Shown: positions 57,490 to 64,000 of the stretch, piece by piece | Layout: each line of letters opens with the position of its first letter | Position numbering within the stretch: position 1 is the stretch's first letter | Position numbers and translations under genes: made by a program | Assembly: GCF_016625195.1 (NCBI RefSeq) | Contig: NZ_JACVUP010000008.1 | Location: 124,001-188,000, forward strand | DNA length: 64,000 bases | Origin: Erwinia sp. S63 | GTDB taxonomy: Bacteria > Pseudomonadota > Gammaproteobacteria > Enterobacterales > Enterobacteriaceae | Direction of reading: 5' to 3' | The notes under the pieces: generated by a model | What the model saw: the letters and a program-made list of their open reading frames with translations, nothing else | The model's database searches: none | Told to the model about the DNA's origin: nothing

Positions 57490-58635
57490 TTAGCGGGTCA
57501 GATCGTCAAAGAACTTCTTCACGCCGTCGAAGAAGCTTTTGGAGCGCGGGCTGTTTTTCTCACCCGATGGGCCACCAAAGCTCTCTTCCAGTTCACGCAG
57601 TAAGGCTTTCTGTTTGTCGTTGAGGCTGACCGGCGTTTCCACCACCACACGACACAGCAAATCGCCCACTGCGCCACCGCGTACTGACTTCACGCCTTTA
57701 CCGCGCATGCGGAACAGCTTGCCAGTTTGCGTTTCTGAAGGCACTTTCAGCTTCACGCGACCGTCCAGGGTTGGCACTTCAATTTCGCCACCCAAGGCTG
57801 CCATCGCAAAGTTTATCGGCACTTCACAGTACAGATTGTTATCTTCACGTTCGAAGATCGGGTGTTTCTTCACCGAGACCTGAACGTACAGATCGCCCGC
57901 TGGCGCGCCGTGTTCACCCGCTTCACCTTCGCCGCTCAGACGAATGCGATCGCCGGTATCCACGCCTGCCGGGATTTTCACCGACAAGGTTTTCTGGCGT
58001 TCAACGCGACCATGTCCATGACAGGCGTTGCACGGATCTTTGATTACCGAACCACGACCGTGACAGGTCGGACACGCCTGCTGTACGGTGAAGAAGCCCT
58101 GGCGCATCTGCACCTGACCCGCACCATGACAGGTTGAACAGGTCTGTGGCTGCGTACCCGCTTTAGCACCGCTGCCGTGGCAGACATCACACTCTTCCAG
58201 GGTAGGAATGCGGATCTCTTTGGTCACGCCGCGTACCGCTTCTTCCAGCGACAGCTCCATGTTGTAGCGTAAATCGGCGCCACGGGCAGCACGCTGACGG
58301 CGTCCACCACCAAAAATATCGCCAAATACGTCGCCAAAGATATCGCTGAAGTCAGCACCGCCGCCGCCAAAGCCGCCGCCACCGAATCCACCACCGCCCA
58401 TGCCACCCTGTTCGAAGGCTGCATGACCGTACTGGTCATAGGCCGCACGGTTTTGCGCATCGGTCAGGATTTCGTAGGCTTCTTTAATCTCTTTGAATTT
58501 CGCTTCGGCTTCTTTATTGTCCGGATTACGGTCCGGATGGTATTTCATCGCCAGGCGCTTATAGGCCTTTTTGATTTCACGCTCATCTGCGGATTTAGAG
58601 ACGCCTAAGATCTCGTAAAAATCACTCTTAGCCAT
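57490..58635 (-). CDS. dnaJ: DnaJ, Hsp40 co-chaperone
   Basis: Type I J-protein that delivers clients to DnaK and stimulates its ATPase. 381 residues: J domain with YHPDRNPD (HPD near residues 33-35), a glycine/phenylalanine region rich in GGGFGG repeats, a zinc domain with four CxxCxGxG motifs ([32 protein letters not shown]), and the C-terminal substrate domains. It follows dnaK after 103 bp of structured spacer. Confidence 0.98.
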   Translation of the reverse strand: MAKSDFYEILGVSKSADEREIKKAYKRLAMKYHPDRNPDNKEAEAKFKEIKEAYEILTDAQNRAAYDQYGHAAFEQGGMGGGGFGGGGFGGGGADFSDIFGDVFGDIFGGGRRQRAARGADLRYNMELSLEEAVRGVTKEIRIPTLEECDVCHGSGAKAGTQPQTCSTCHGAGQVQMRQGFFTVQQACPTCHGRGSVIKDPCNACHGHGRVERQKTLSVKIPAGVDTGDRIRLSGEGEAGEHGAPAGDLYVQVSVKKHPIFEREDNNLYCEVPINFAMAALGGEIEVPTLDGRVKLKVPSETQTGKLFRMRGKGVKSVRGGAVGDLLCRVVVETPVSLNDKQKALLRELEESFGGPSGEKNSPRSKSFFDGVKKFFDDLTR

Positions 58636-58658
58636 TTTGTTCTGCCCTTAACATGATC

Positions 58659-58719
58659 GCACGGGCGTGGAGAGATCTCCTACGCCCGTGCTGGTTTCAA
58701 CGGCTGTCAGGCCAGCCGT
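58659..58719 (-). other. Structured dnaK-dnaJ spacer with two hairpins
   Basis: Inverted repeat GCACGGGCGT (58659-58668)/ACGCCCGTGC (58682-58691), extended inward by GGAGA/TCTCC, and a second one ACGGCTG/CAGCCGT (58700-58719). Neither has a T run in the minus direction. They may set the dnaK:dnaJ ratio by stabilising processed mRNA ends. In E. coli an RNA called Tpke11 has been reported from this spacer. Confidence 0.65.
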
Positions 58720-58738
58720 CGCGCCCGGTCAGGGGCAA

Positions 58739-60649
58739 TTATTTTTTATCTTTAACTTCTTCGAATTCAGCGTCGACAACGTCGTCATCTTTCTTCGCTG
58801 AAGCGTCGCCAGCATCTGCTGCGCCCGCCTGGCCCTGCTGCTGAGCCAGTTCCATCAGTTTGCTAGACACTTCCATCAGAGCCTGCATTTTGGCTTCGAT
58901 TTCAGCTTTATCTTCGCCTTTCAGCGCAGTGTTCAGCTCGGTCAGCGCAGACTCGATCGGTGCTTTGTCTTCAGCAGACAGTTTGTCACCAGCTTCGTCC
59001 AACTGCTTACGGGTGCTGTGAGAAATCTGGTCACCCTGGTTGCGGGTCTGAACCAGCTCTTCGAACTTACGGTCAGACTCGGCGTTGGCTTCTGCATCAC
59101 GCACCATTTTTTCGATCTCTTCTTCGTTCAGACCTGAAGAAGCTTTGATGGTGATCTTCTGCTCTTTACCGCTGTTTTTGTCTTTCGCAGACACGTGCAG
59201 GATACCATCGGCATCGATATCGAAGGTCACTTCGATCTGCGGCATACCGCGCGGCGCAGACTGGATACCGTCGAGGTTGAACTGGCCCAGTGACTTGTTA
59301 TCACCTGAACGCTTACGCTCCCCCTGCAGCACGTGAATGGTCACGGCAGACTGGTTATCTTCAGCGGTCGAGAACACCTGGCTGTGCTTGGTTGGGATGG
59401 TGGTGTTCTTGCTAATCAGCGAAGTCATCACGCCACCCATGGTTTCGATACCCAGCGACAGCGGGGTTACGTCCAGCAGCAGAACGTCTTTTACTTCACC
59501 GGCCAACACACCGCCCTGAACCGCAGCACCAACAGCAACCGCTTCATCCGGGTTCACGTCTTTACGCGGCTCTTTACCAAAGAACTCAGTCACTTTGGCT
59601 TGAACCATTGGCATACGTGTCTGACCACCGACGAGGATGACGTCGTTGATATCAGAAACAGACAGGCCAGCGTCCTGCAGAGCAACTTTCAGTGGCTCGA
59701 TAGAACGGGTCACCAGATCTTCAACCAGTGATTCCAGTTTCGCACGGGTCACTTTGATGTTCAGGTGCTTAGGACCGGTCGCATCTGCCGTGATGTATGG
59801 CAGGTTAACGTCGGTCTGCTGCGCTGAAGACAGCTCAATTTTTGCTTTCTCAGCGGCTTCTTTCAGACGCTGCATAGCCAGCGGATCGTTGTGCAGATCG
59901 ATGCCCTGGTCTTTCTTAAATTCTGCTACTAAGTAGTTGATCAGACGGCTATCGAAGTCTTCACCACCGAGGTGAGTATCACCGTTGGTTGCCAGAACTT
60001 CGAAGGTTTTCTCGCCATCAACTTCATCGATTTCGATGATAGAGATATCGAAAGTACCACCACCCAGGTCATATACCGCGATAGTACGGTTGCCCTGACC
60101 TTTATCCAGACCGTAAGCCAGTGCGGCTGCGGTTGGTTCGTTGATGATACGTTTTACGTCCAGACCCGCGATACGGCCGGCGTCTTTGGTTGCCTGACGC
60201 TGCGCATCATTAAAGTAAGCTGGAACAGTGATAACCGCTTCGGTTACCGCTTCACCGAGGAAATCTTCCGCGGTTTTCTTCATCTTTTTCAGCACTTCAG
60301 CAGAGATCTGCGGCGGTGCCATTTTCTGGCCTTTCACGTCCAGCCATGCGTCACCGTTGTCAGAACCGGTGATTTTGTACGGCATGATTTTGATATCACG
60401 CTGCACTTCTTCGTCCTGGAAACGACGGCCAATCAGGCGTTTGATCGCGAACAGGGTGTTCTGCGGGTTAGTCACCGCCTGACGTTTAGCCGGCTGACCG
60501 ACCAGAGTTTCGCCATCTTGTGTATATGCAATGATTGACGGTGTGGTGCGATCGCCTTCGGCGTTTTCAAGCACACGTGCTTTACCACCATCCATAACCG
60601 CAACACATGAGTTGGTTGTACCCAAGTCAATACCAATAATCTTACCCAT
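58739..60649 (-). CDS. dnaK: DnaK, Hsp70 chaperone
   Basis: ATP-dependent chaperone central to folding and to sigma-32 control. 636 residues: nucleotide-binding domain beginning [20 protein letters not shown], with [14 protein letters not shown] and [14 protein letters not shown]; linker [16 protein letters not shown]; substrate-binding beta domain and helical lid; and a C-terminal tail ending EFEEVKDKK. Transcribed from the heat-shock promoter upstream with dnaJ. Confidence 0.98.
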   Translation of the reverse strand: MGKIIGIDLGTTNSCVAVMDGGKARVLENAEGDRTTPSIIAYTQDGETLVGQPAKRQAVTNPQNTLFAIKRLIGRRFQDEEVQRDIKIMPYKITGSDNGDAWLDVKGQKMAPPQISAEVLKKMKKTAEDFLGEAVTEAVITVPAYFNDAQRQATKDAGRIAGLDVKRIINEPTAAALAYGLDKGQGNRTIAVYDLGGGTFDISIIEIDEVDGEKTFEVLATNGDTHLGGEDFDSRLINYLVAEFKKDQGIDLHNDPLAMQRLKEAAEKAKIELSSAQQTDVNLPYITADATGPKHLNIKVTRAKLESLVEDLVTRSIEPLKVALQDAGLSVSDINDVILVGGQTRMPMVQAKVTEFFGKEPRKDVNPDEAVAVGAAVQGGVLAGEVKDVLLLDVTPLSLGIETMGGVMTSLISKNTTIPTKHSQVFSTAEDNQSAVTIHVLQGERKRSGDNKSLGQFNLDGIQSAPRGMPQIEVTFDIDADGILHVSAKDKNSGKEQKITIKASSGLNEEEIEKMVRDAEANAESDRKFEELVQTRNQGDQISHSTRKQLDEAGDKLSAEDKAPIESALTELNTALKGEDKAEIEAKMQALMEVSSKLMELAQQQGQAGAADAGDASAKKDDDVVDAEFEEVKDKK

Positions 60650-60770
60650 CTAAACGTCTCCCACTTAAATTCTTTGTCAATTAGCGTTGTTAGCAGAGAT
60701 GCGGCCAGACTGGCCTTTTTCAACTGCTGTGACAGGCTTTTTTTGCTGCCTGACATCACTCGATGACAAG

Positions 60771-60799
60771 TAAATGGGGCCGCTTCAGAGCGCATCAAG
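60771..60799 (-). promoter_or_regulatory. Sigma-32 heat-shock promoter of dnaKJ
   Basis: Minus-strand CCCTTGAT (CTTGAT 60794-60799), 15 bp, CCCATTTA (60771-60778), nearly the same as E. coli dnaK P1 in hexamers and spacing. The leader to the dnaK ATG is about 115 nt. Confidence 0.85.
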
Positions 60800-60840
60800 G
60801 GTTAAAACTAAAATAATTTTAAAAAAATGCGGAAAAGAAA

Positions 60841-60858
60841 AAGGCGCTTACGCGCCTT
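60841..60858 (-). terminator. Terminator of the MHS transporter gene
   Basis: Minus-strand AAGGCGC, loop GTAA, GCGCCTT followed by TTTC, 3 bp past the gene's stop codon. Confidence 0.85.
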
Positions 60859-60861
60859 AGG

Positions 60862-62163
60862 TTAGACATTCACCTGATTGAGCAGCGTCGATCGCTGTTT
60901 TTCGCTCTGTAGCCACAGGCCAACCAGCAAGCCAATCAATGCCAACGCCAGCACATACCAGGCCGGCGCCATCGGCGTGAGTTGCATCATCAGCGTCACG
61001 CTGATCGGTGTTAGTCCGCCGAAAATTGCATAGGCGACATTGTAGGAAAATGAGATACCGGTGAAACGCACCGCTGCCGGGAACGCTTTGACCATCACAA
61101 AAGGCACCACGCCCACGACACCGACGCTCAATCCCGCCAGTCCGTACCAGACGAACAGCATCTCAGGCGAACCACCGAGTTGATGGAAGAAGTTCCAGCT
61201 GAAGATGGCCAGCAGCAACGAACCGCCTATCAGCGTTAATGCCGCGCCGAAACGATCCACCAGCCAGCCAGCGATGACGCAGCCGATCAGCAACATGATG
61301 GTAGCAACGCTATTCGCCTGCAGACTTAACGCTGCGGGAATCGCGTGCTGCTTCTGCATCAACGTAGGTGCCATTAAGATCACCACCACAATGCAAGCCG
61401 AGAGCAACCAGGTCAGCAGCATCGAAATCACAATGCCGCGCTTATGGCTGGCGAGGATGGTTTGCAGCGGCAGTTTGTCGGATAACGCTTTACGCTCCTG
61501 CATCTGCTTAAACACCGGCGTTTCATGCAACCAGCGGCGCAGATACATCGCCAGCAAGCCAAATAAGCCACCGAGGAAGAACGGAATGCGCCAGCCGTGA
61601 TCGCGAATCGCGGCAGGTGAAAGTGTGGTGTTGAGTACCGTTGCCACCAGCGAACCCAGCAAAATCCCCGCCGTTAAACCCGCCGTCAGCGTGCCGCAGG
61701 CGAAGCCGATACGCTTCTCTGGCACATGCTCAGCCACAAACACCCACGCGCCGGGCACTTCGCCACCAATCGCCGCGCCTTGCAGCACGCGCATCAGCAG
61801 CATCAAAATCGGCGCTGCGATACCAATACTGGCATAGGTTGGCAGTGCGCCCATCGCCAGCGTCGGCAGCGCCATCAGCAGAATGCTCAGGCTGAACATC
61901 TTCTTGCGTCCGACTTTGTCACCAAAGTGCGCCATCACGATGCCGCCTAACGGACGCGCCAGATAACCGGCGGCGAAAATCGCGAAGGTCTGCACCTGAC
62001 GCAACCACTCAGGGATATCCGGTGGGAAAAACAGCTCACCAATCACGGCAGCAAAGAAGACGAAGATAATGAAGTCGTAGAATTCCAGCGCCCCGCCGAG
62101 GGCAGCCAGCGACAGGGTTTTATAATCCTGGCCGTTGAGACGGCGCGTTGTGTGTGCATCCAT
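60862..62163 (-). CDS. MFS transporter, metabolite:H+ symporter (MHS) family
   Basis: 433 residues with twelve hydrophobic segments. LGGALEFYDFIIFVFFAAVIG at the first segment and GYLARPLGGIVMAHFGDKVGRKK (loop 2-3 motif) identify the MHS branch that contains KgtP, ProP, ShiA and CitA; RVLQGAAIGGEVPGAWVFVAEH is a further family stretch. The substrate cannot be told from sequence; an organic acid or zwitterion is likely. It has its own terminator and no clear ribosome site. It lies between mog and dnaK, a slot held in E. coli by satP, yaaW and yaaI. Confidence 0.85.
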   Translation of the reverse strand: MDAHTTRRLNGQDYKTLSLAALGGALEFYDFIIFVFFAAVIGELFFPPDIPEWLRQVQTFAIFAAGYLARPLGGIVMAHFGDKVGRKKMFSLSILLMALPTLAMGALPTYASIGIAAPILMLLMRVLQGAAIGGEVPGAWVFVAEHVPEKRIGFACGTLTAGLTAGILLGSLVATVLNTTLSPAAIRDHGWRIPFFLGGLFGLLAMYLRRWLHETPVFKQMQERKALSDKLPLQTILASHKRGIVISMLLTWLLSACIVVVILMAPTLMQKQHAIPAALSLQANSVATIMLLIGCVIAGWLVDRFGAALTLIGGSLLLAIFSWNFFHQLGGSPEMLFVWYGLAGLSVGVVGVVPFVMVKAFPAAVRFTGISFSYNVAYAIFGGLTPISVTLMMQLTPMAPAWYVLALALIGLLVGLWLQSEKQRSTLLNQVNV

Positions 62164-62276
62164 AGTCGTGCGGTATCCAGAGGCAAAGTCAGAATAGTTG
62201 TAAAGCTGGAGTTACTATACCGTCAATATTTCGCCACACCAGTACCGCTGGATTTTATGCCTGAAAACGGCGATTT

Positions 62277-62864
62277 TCAGACGTTTGTCTCACGCCTTGC
62301 GCTTTTGGGGCGAAATGCTGCTACCACTTCCTGATTGGTTTCCACATAAGGCCCTTCCAGCAACTGTAAACAATAAGGTACAGCGGCGAAGATGCCGGGG
62401 ACTTTTACCGCGCCATCTTCCGCTTTCAGCCCTTCCAGCGTCTCTTTAATGGATTTCGGCTGGCCGGGAAGATTGAGAATCAGCGACTGCTTGCGGATCA
62501 CCCCCACCTGACGCGAGAGGATCGCGGTTGGCACAAACTGCAGGCTGATTTGACGCATCTGCTCACCAAAGCCAGGCATTTCACGATCGGCAACCGCTAA
62601 AGTGGCATCCGGCGTGACATCGCGGCGCGCTGGGCCGGTGCCGCCGGTGGTCAACACCAGGTTGCAGAACAGCTCATCGACCAGTTCGCAGATCGCCTGC
62701 TCAATCATCGGCTGCTCATCCGGCACTAAACGGGTTTCGATTTCAAACGGCGTAGTGAGGGCGCTAGCTAGCCAGCTTTCCAGCGCCGGAATGCCCTGAT
62801 CCTGATAAATGCCGTTAGCAGCACGATCGGAAACGGAAATTAATCCAATACGTAAAGTATCCAT
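62277..62864 (-). CDS. mog: Mog, molybdopterin adenylyltransferase
   Basis: Adenylates molybdopterin ahead of molybdate insertion in molybdenum cofactor synthesis. 195 residues, as in E. coli, from MDTLRIGLISVSDRA. The MoaB/Mog signature is VLTTGGTGPARRDVTPDAT, and the conserved end is VVAAFRPKSARRETNV. The frame extends 39 codons upstream, but that part has no family match; the start is ATG 62862-62864. Confidence 0.96.
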   Translation of the reverse strand: MDTLRIGLISVSDRAANGIYQDQGIPALESWLASALTTPFEIETRLVPDEQPMIEQAICELVDELFCNLVLTTGGTGPARRDVTPDATLAVADREMPGFGEQMRQISLQFVPTAILSRQVGVIRKQSLILNLPGQPKSIKETLEGLKAEDGAVKVPGIFAAVPYCLQLLEGPYVETNQEVVAAFRPKSARRETNV

Positions 62865-62954
62865 TAAGTTATCGCTGTGGTTGACCGCAATGCGGCAATT
62901 GAAGGGGAATGCAAAAAGGATAATACAAAGCGGAAGCGAGGGGAAAGCGTAAAA

Positions 62955-62978
62955 CCGTGGCGACGGGTGCCGCCACGG
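62955..62978 (-). terminator. Terminator of talB
   Basis: Minus-strand CCGTGGCG, 8-nt loop, CGCCACGG followed by TTTT, 10 bp past the talB stop. Confidence 0.85.
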
Positions 62979-62987
62979 CAAATCACC

Positions 62988-63941
62988 TTACAGCAGTTCG
63001 GCGATCATCTTCTCAAGTTTGCCCTGGTCGATGGCAAAGTTGCGGATGCCTTCAGCCAGTTTGGTCACAGCCATTGGATCCTGGTTGTGCTGCCAGAAGA
63101 ACTCGGCTTCGGTCATTTTCGCTGGACGCGCTTTGACTTCACCGGTGTAGCTCAGCTTACGCTCAACAGTCCCTTCGCTCTCAGCCAGCTCTTTCAGCAG
63201 GCCCGGAGAGATGGTCAGACGGTCGCAACCAGCCAGCTCAATGATTTCGCCGACGTTACGGAAGCTGGCACCCATTACCACAGTTTCGTAACCGTGCTGT
63301 TTGTAATAGTTGTAGATTTCCGCCACAGACACCACGCCTGGATCTTCATGCGCAGCGTACTCTTTCTTGTCGGTGTTCTGCTTGTACCAGTCGAGAATAC
63401 GGCCAACGAATGGAGAAATCAGGAACACGCCCGCTTCCGCACAGGCACGCGCCTGCGCGAAGGAGAACAGCAGAGTCAGGTTACAGTTGATGCCTTCTTT
63501 TTCCAGCTGCTCAGCAGCACGGATGCCCTGCCAGGTTGAAGCCAGTTTGATCAGGATACGGTCGTTGCTGATGCCGGCATCGTTGTACAGTTTGATCAGG
63601 CTACGCGCCTTTGCGATGCTCGCTTCGGTGTCGTAAGAGAGACGTGCGTCAACTTCAGTTGAGATACGGCCTGGGATCAGTTTCAGAATTTCCAGACCAA
63701 TGTTGACGGCCAGCTTGTCAGAAACCAGTGCCAGCTGCTCTTCTTTATTGCTGCTCTGCTGACGTGCCCAGGTAATGGCTTCGTCAATCAGTTTGCGGTA
63801 TTCAGGGATTTGAGCGGCGTTAAGGATCAAAGAAGGGTTGGTGGTCGCATCTTGCGGCTGATAAAGCTTCATCGCCGCGATATCACCGGTGTCGGCGACC
63901 ACAGTAGTCAGCTGACGCAAGGAAGTAAGTTTGTCCGTCAT
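62988..63941 (-). CDS. talB: TalB, transaldolase
   Basis: Pentose-phosphate enzyme that moves a dihydroxyacetone unit between sedoheptulose 7-phosphate and glyceraldehyde 3-phosphate. 317 residues, as in E. coli. [14 protein letters not shown] lies near residue 30, and the Schiff-base lysine is in [19 protein letters not shown] (Lys132 equivalent). An AAGAGAAAG ribosome site precedes the ATG; only about 60 bp of its upstream region are in the window. Confidence 0.97.
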   Translation of the reverse strand: MTDKLTSLRQLTTVVADTGDIAAMKLYQPQDATTNPSLILNAAQIPEYRKLIDEAITWARQQSSNKEEQLALVSDKLAVNIGLEILKLIPGRISTEVDARLSYDTEASIAKARSLIKLYNDAGISNDRILIKLASTWQGIRAAEQLEKEGINCNLTLLFSFAQARACAEAGVFLISPFVGRILDWYKQNTDKKEYAAHEDPGVVSVAEIYNYYKQHGYETVVMGASFRNVGEIIELAGCDRLTISPGLLKELAESEGTVERKLSYTGEVKARPAKMTEAEFFWQHNQDPMAVTKLAEGIRNFAIDQGKLEKMIAELL

Positions 63942-64000
63942 GGTTCTCTTTCTCTTAGGTTGACTGTCAGGGTGTAAAAGGCTGTTGGGATAATATCACG

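Noticed and set aside
62261..62280. CTGAAAA/TTTTCAG inverted repeat at the end of mog considered as a terminator
   Set aside because: The stem is AU-rich, overlaps the mog stop codon and has no U tract in the mog direction.

Overview
The window is a stretch of enterobacterial chromosome (order Enterobacterales). Gene order and protein sequences follow the first ~100 kb of the Escherichia coli map, read in the opposite direction. Protein divergence, the missing loci and moderate-to-high GC suggest Erwiniaceae (Pantoea/Erwinia-like). That placement is an inference from remembered family sequences, not a search. I see no insertion sequence, prophage, CRISPR array, tRNA or rRNA.

Layout. (1) 1-10.4 kb, minus strand: the division and cell wall (dcw) cluster mraZ-rsmH-ftsL-ftsI-murE-murF-mraY-murD-ftsW-murG, cut inside murG by the window edge and driven from a promoter with an array of MraZ-type boxes. 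(2) 10.9-14.3 kb, minus: cra and the acetohydroxyacid synthase III genes ilvIH. (3) 15.0-19.9 kb, plus: leucine operon leuL-ABCD with leader peptide and attenuator; leuO, which lies between ilvI and leuL in E. coli, is absent. (4) 20.0-23.1 kb: the glucose-phosphate stress locus setA, sgrS (small RNA) and sgrR. (5) 23.1-26.5 kb, plus: TPP riboswitch and thiamin transporter thiBPQ, then convergent yabI. (6) 27.4-33.6 kb, plus: polB, rapA, rluA. (7) 33.6-41.4 kb: djlA (minus) divergent from lptD-surA-pdxA-rsmA-apaG-apaH (plus). (8) 41.6-49.5 kb, minus: folA, a porin gene, carAB with its control region, dapB. (9) 49.7-55.4 kb, minus: ribF-ileS-lspA-fkpB-ispH, divergent from rpsT (plus). (10) 56.0-63.9 kb, minus: nhaA, dnaKJ, an MHS-type MFS transporter, mog and talB.

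Most of the window is core housekeeping. The dcw genes make and polymerise lipid II at the septum; ilvIH, leuABCD and dapB supply branched-chain amino acids and diaminopimelate/lysine; carAB feeds arginine and pyrimidines; lptD and surA build the outer membrane; dnaKJ and rapA maintain protein folding and RNA polymerase recycling. Regulatory sites are well preserved: MraZ boxes, leu attenuator, TPP riboswitch, tandem ARG boxes, a perfect RutR-type operator, a heat-shock promoter, and UUG starts of carA and rpsT.

Points of interest are local departures from the E. coli pattern: an SgrS-like RNA that seems to have lost the SgrT reading frame, loss of leuO and nhaR, a porin gene bracketed by twin terminators, an fkpB stop-codon loss that creates an overlap with ispH, a damaged LexA-like box at polB, and an MHS transporter between mog and dnaK. 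I found no convincing new multi-gene system.
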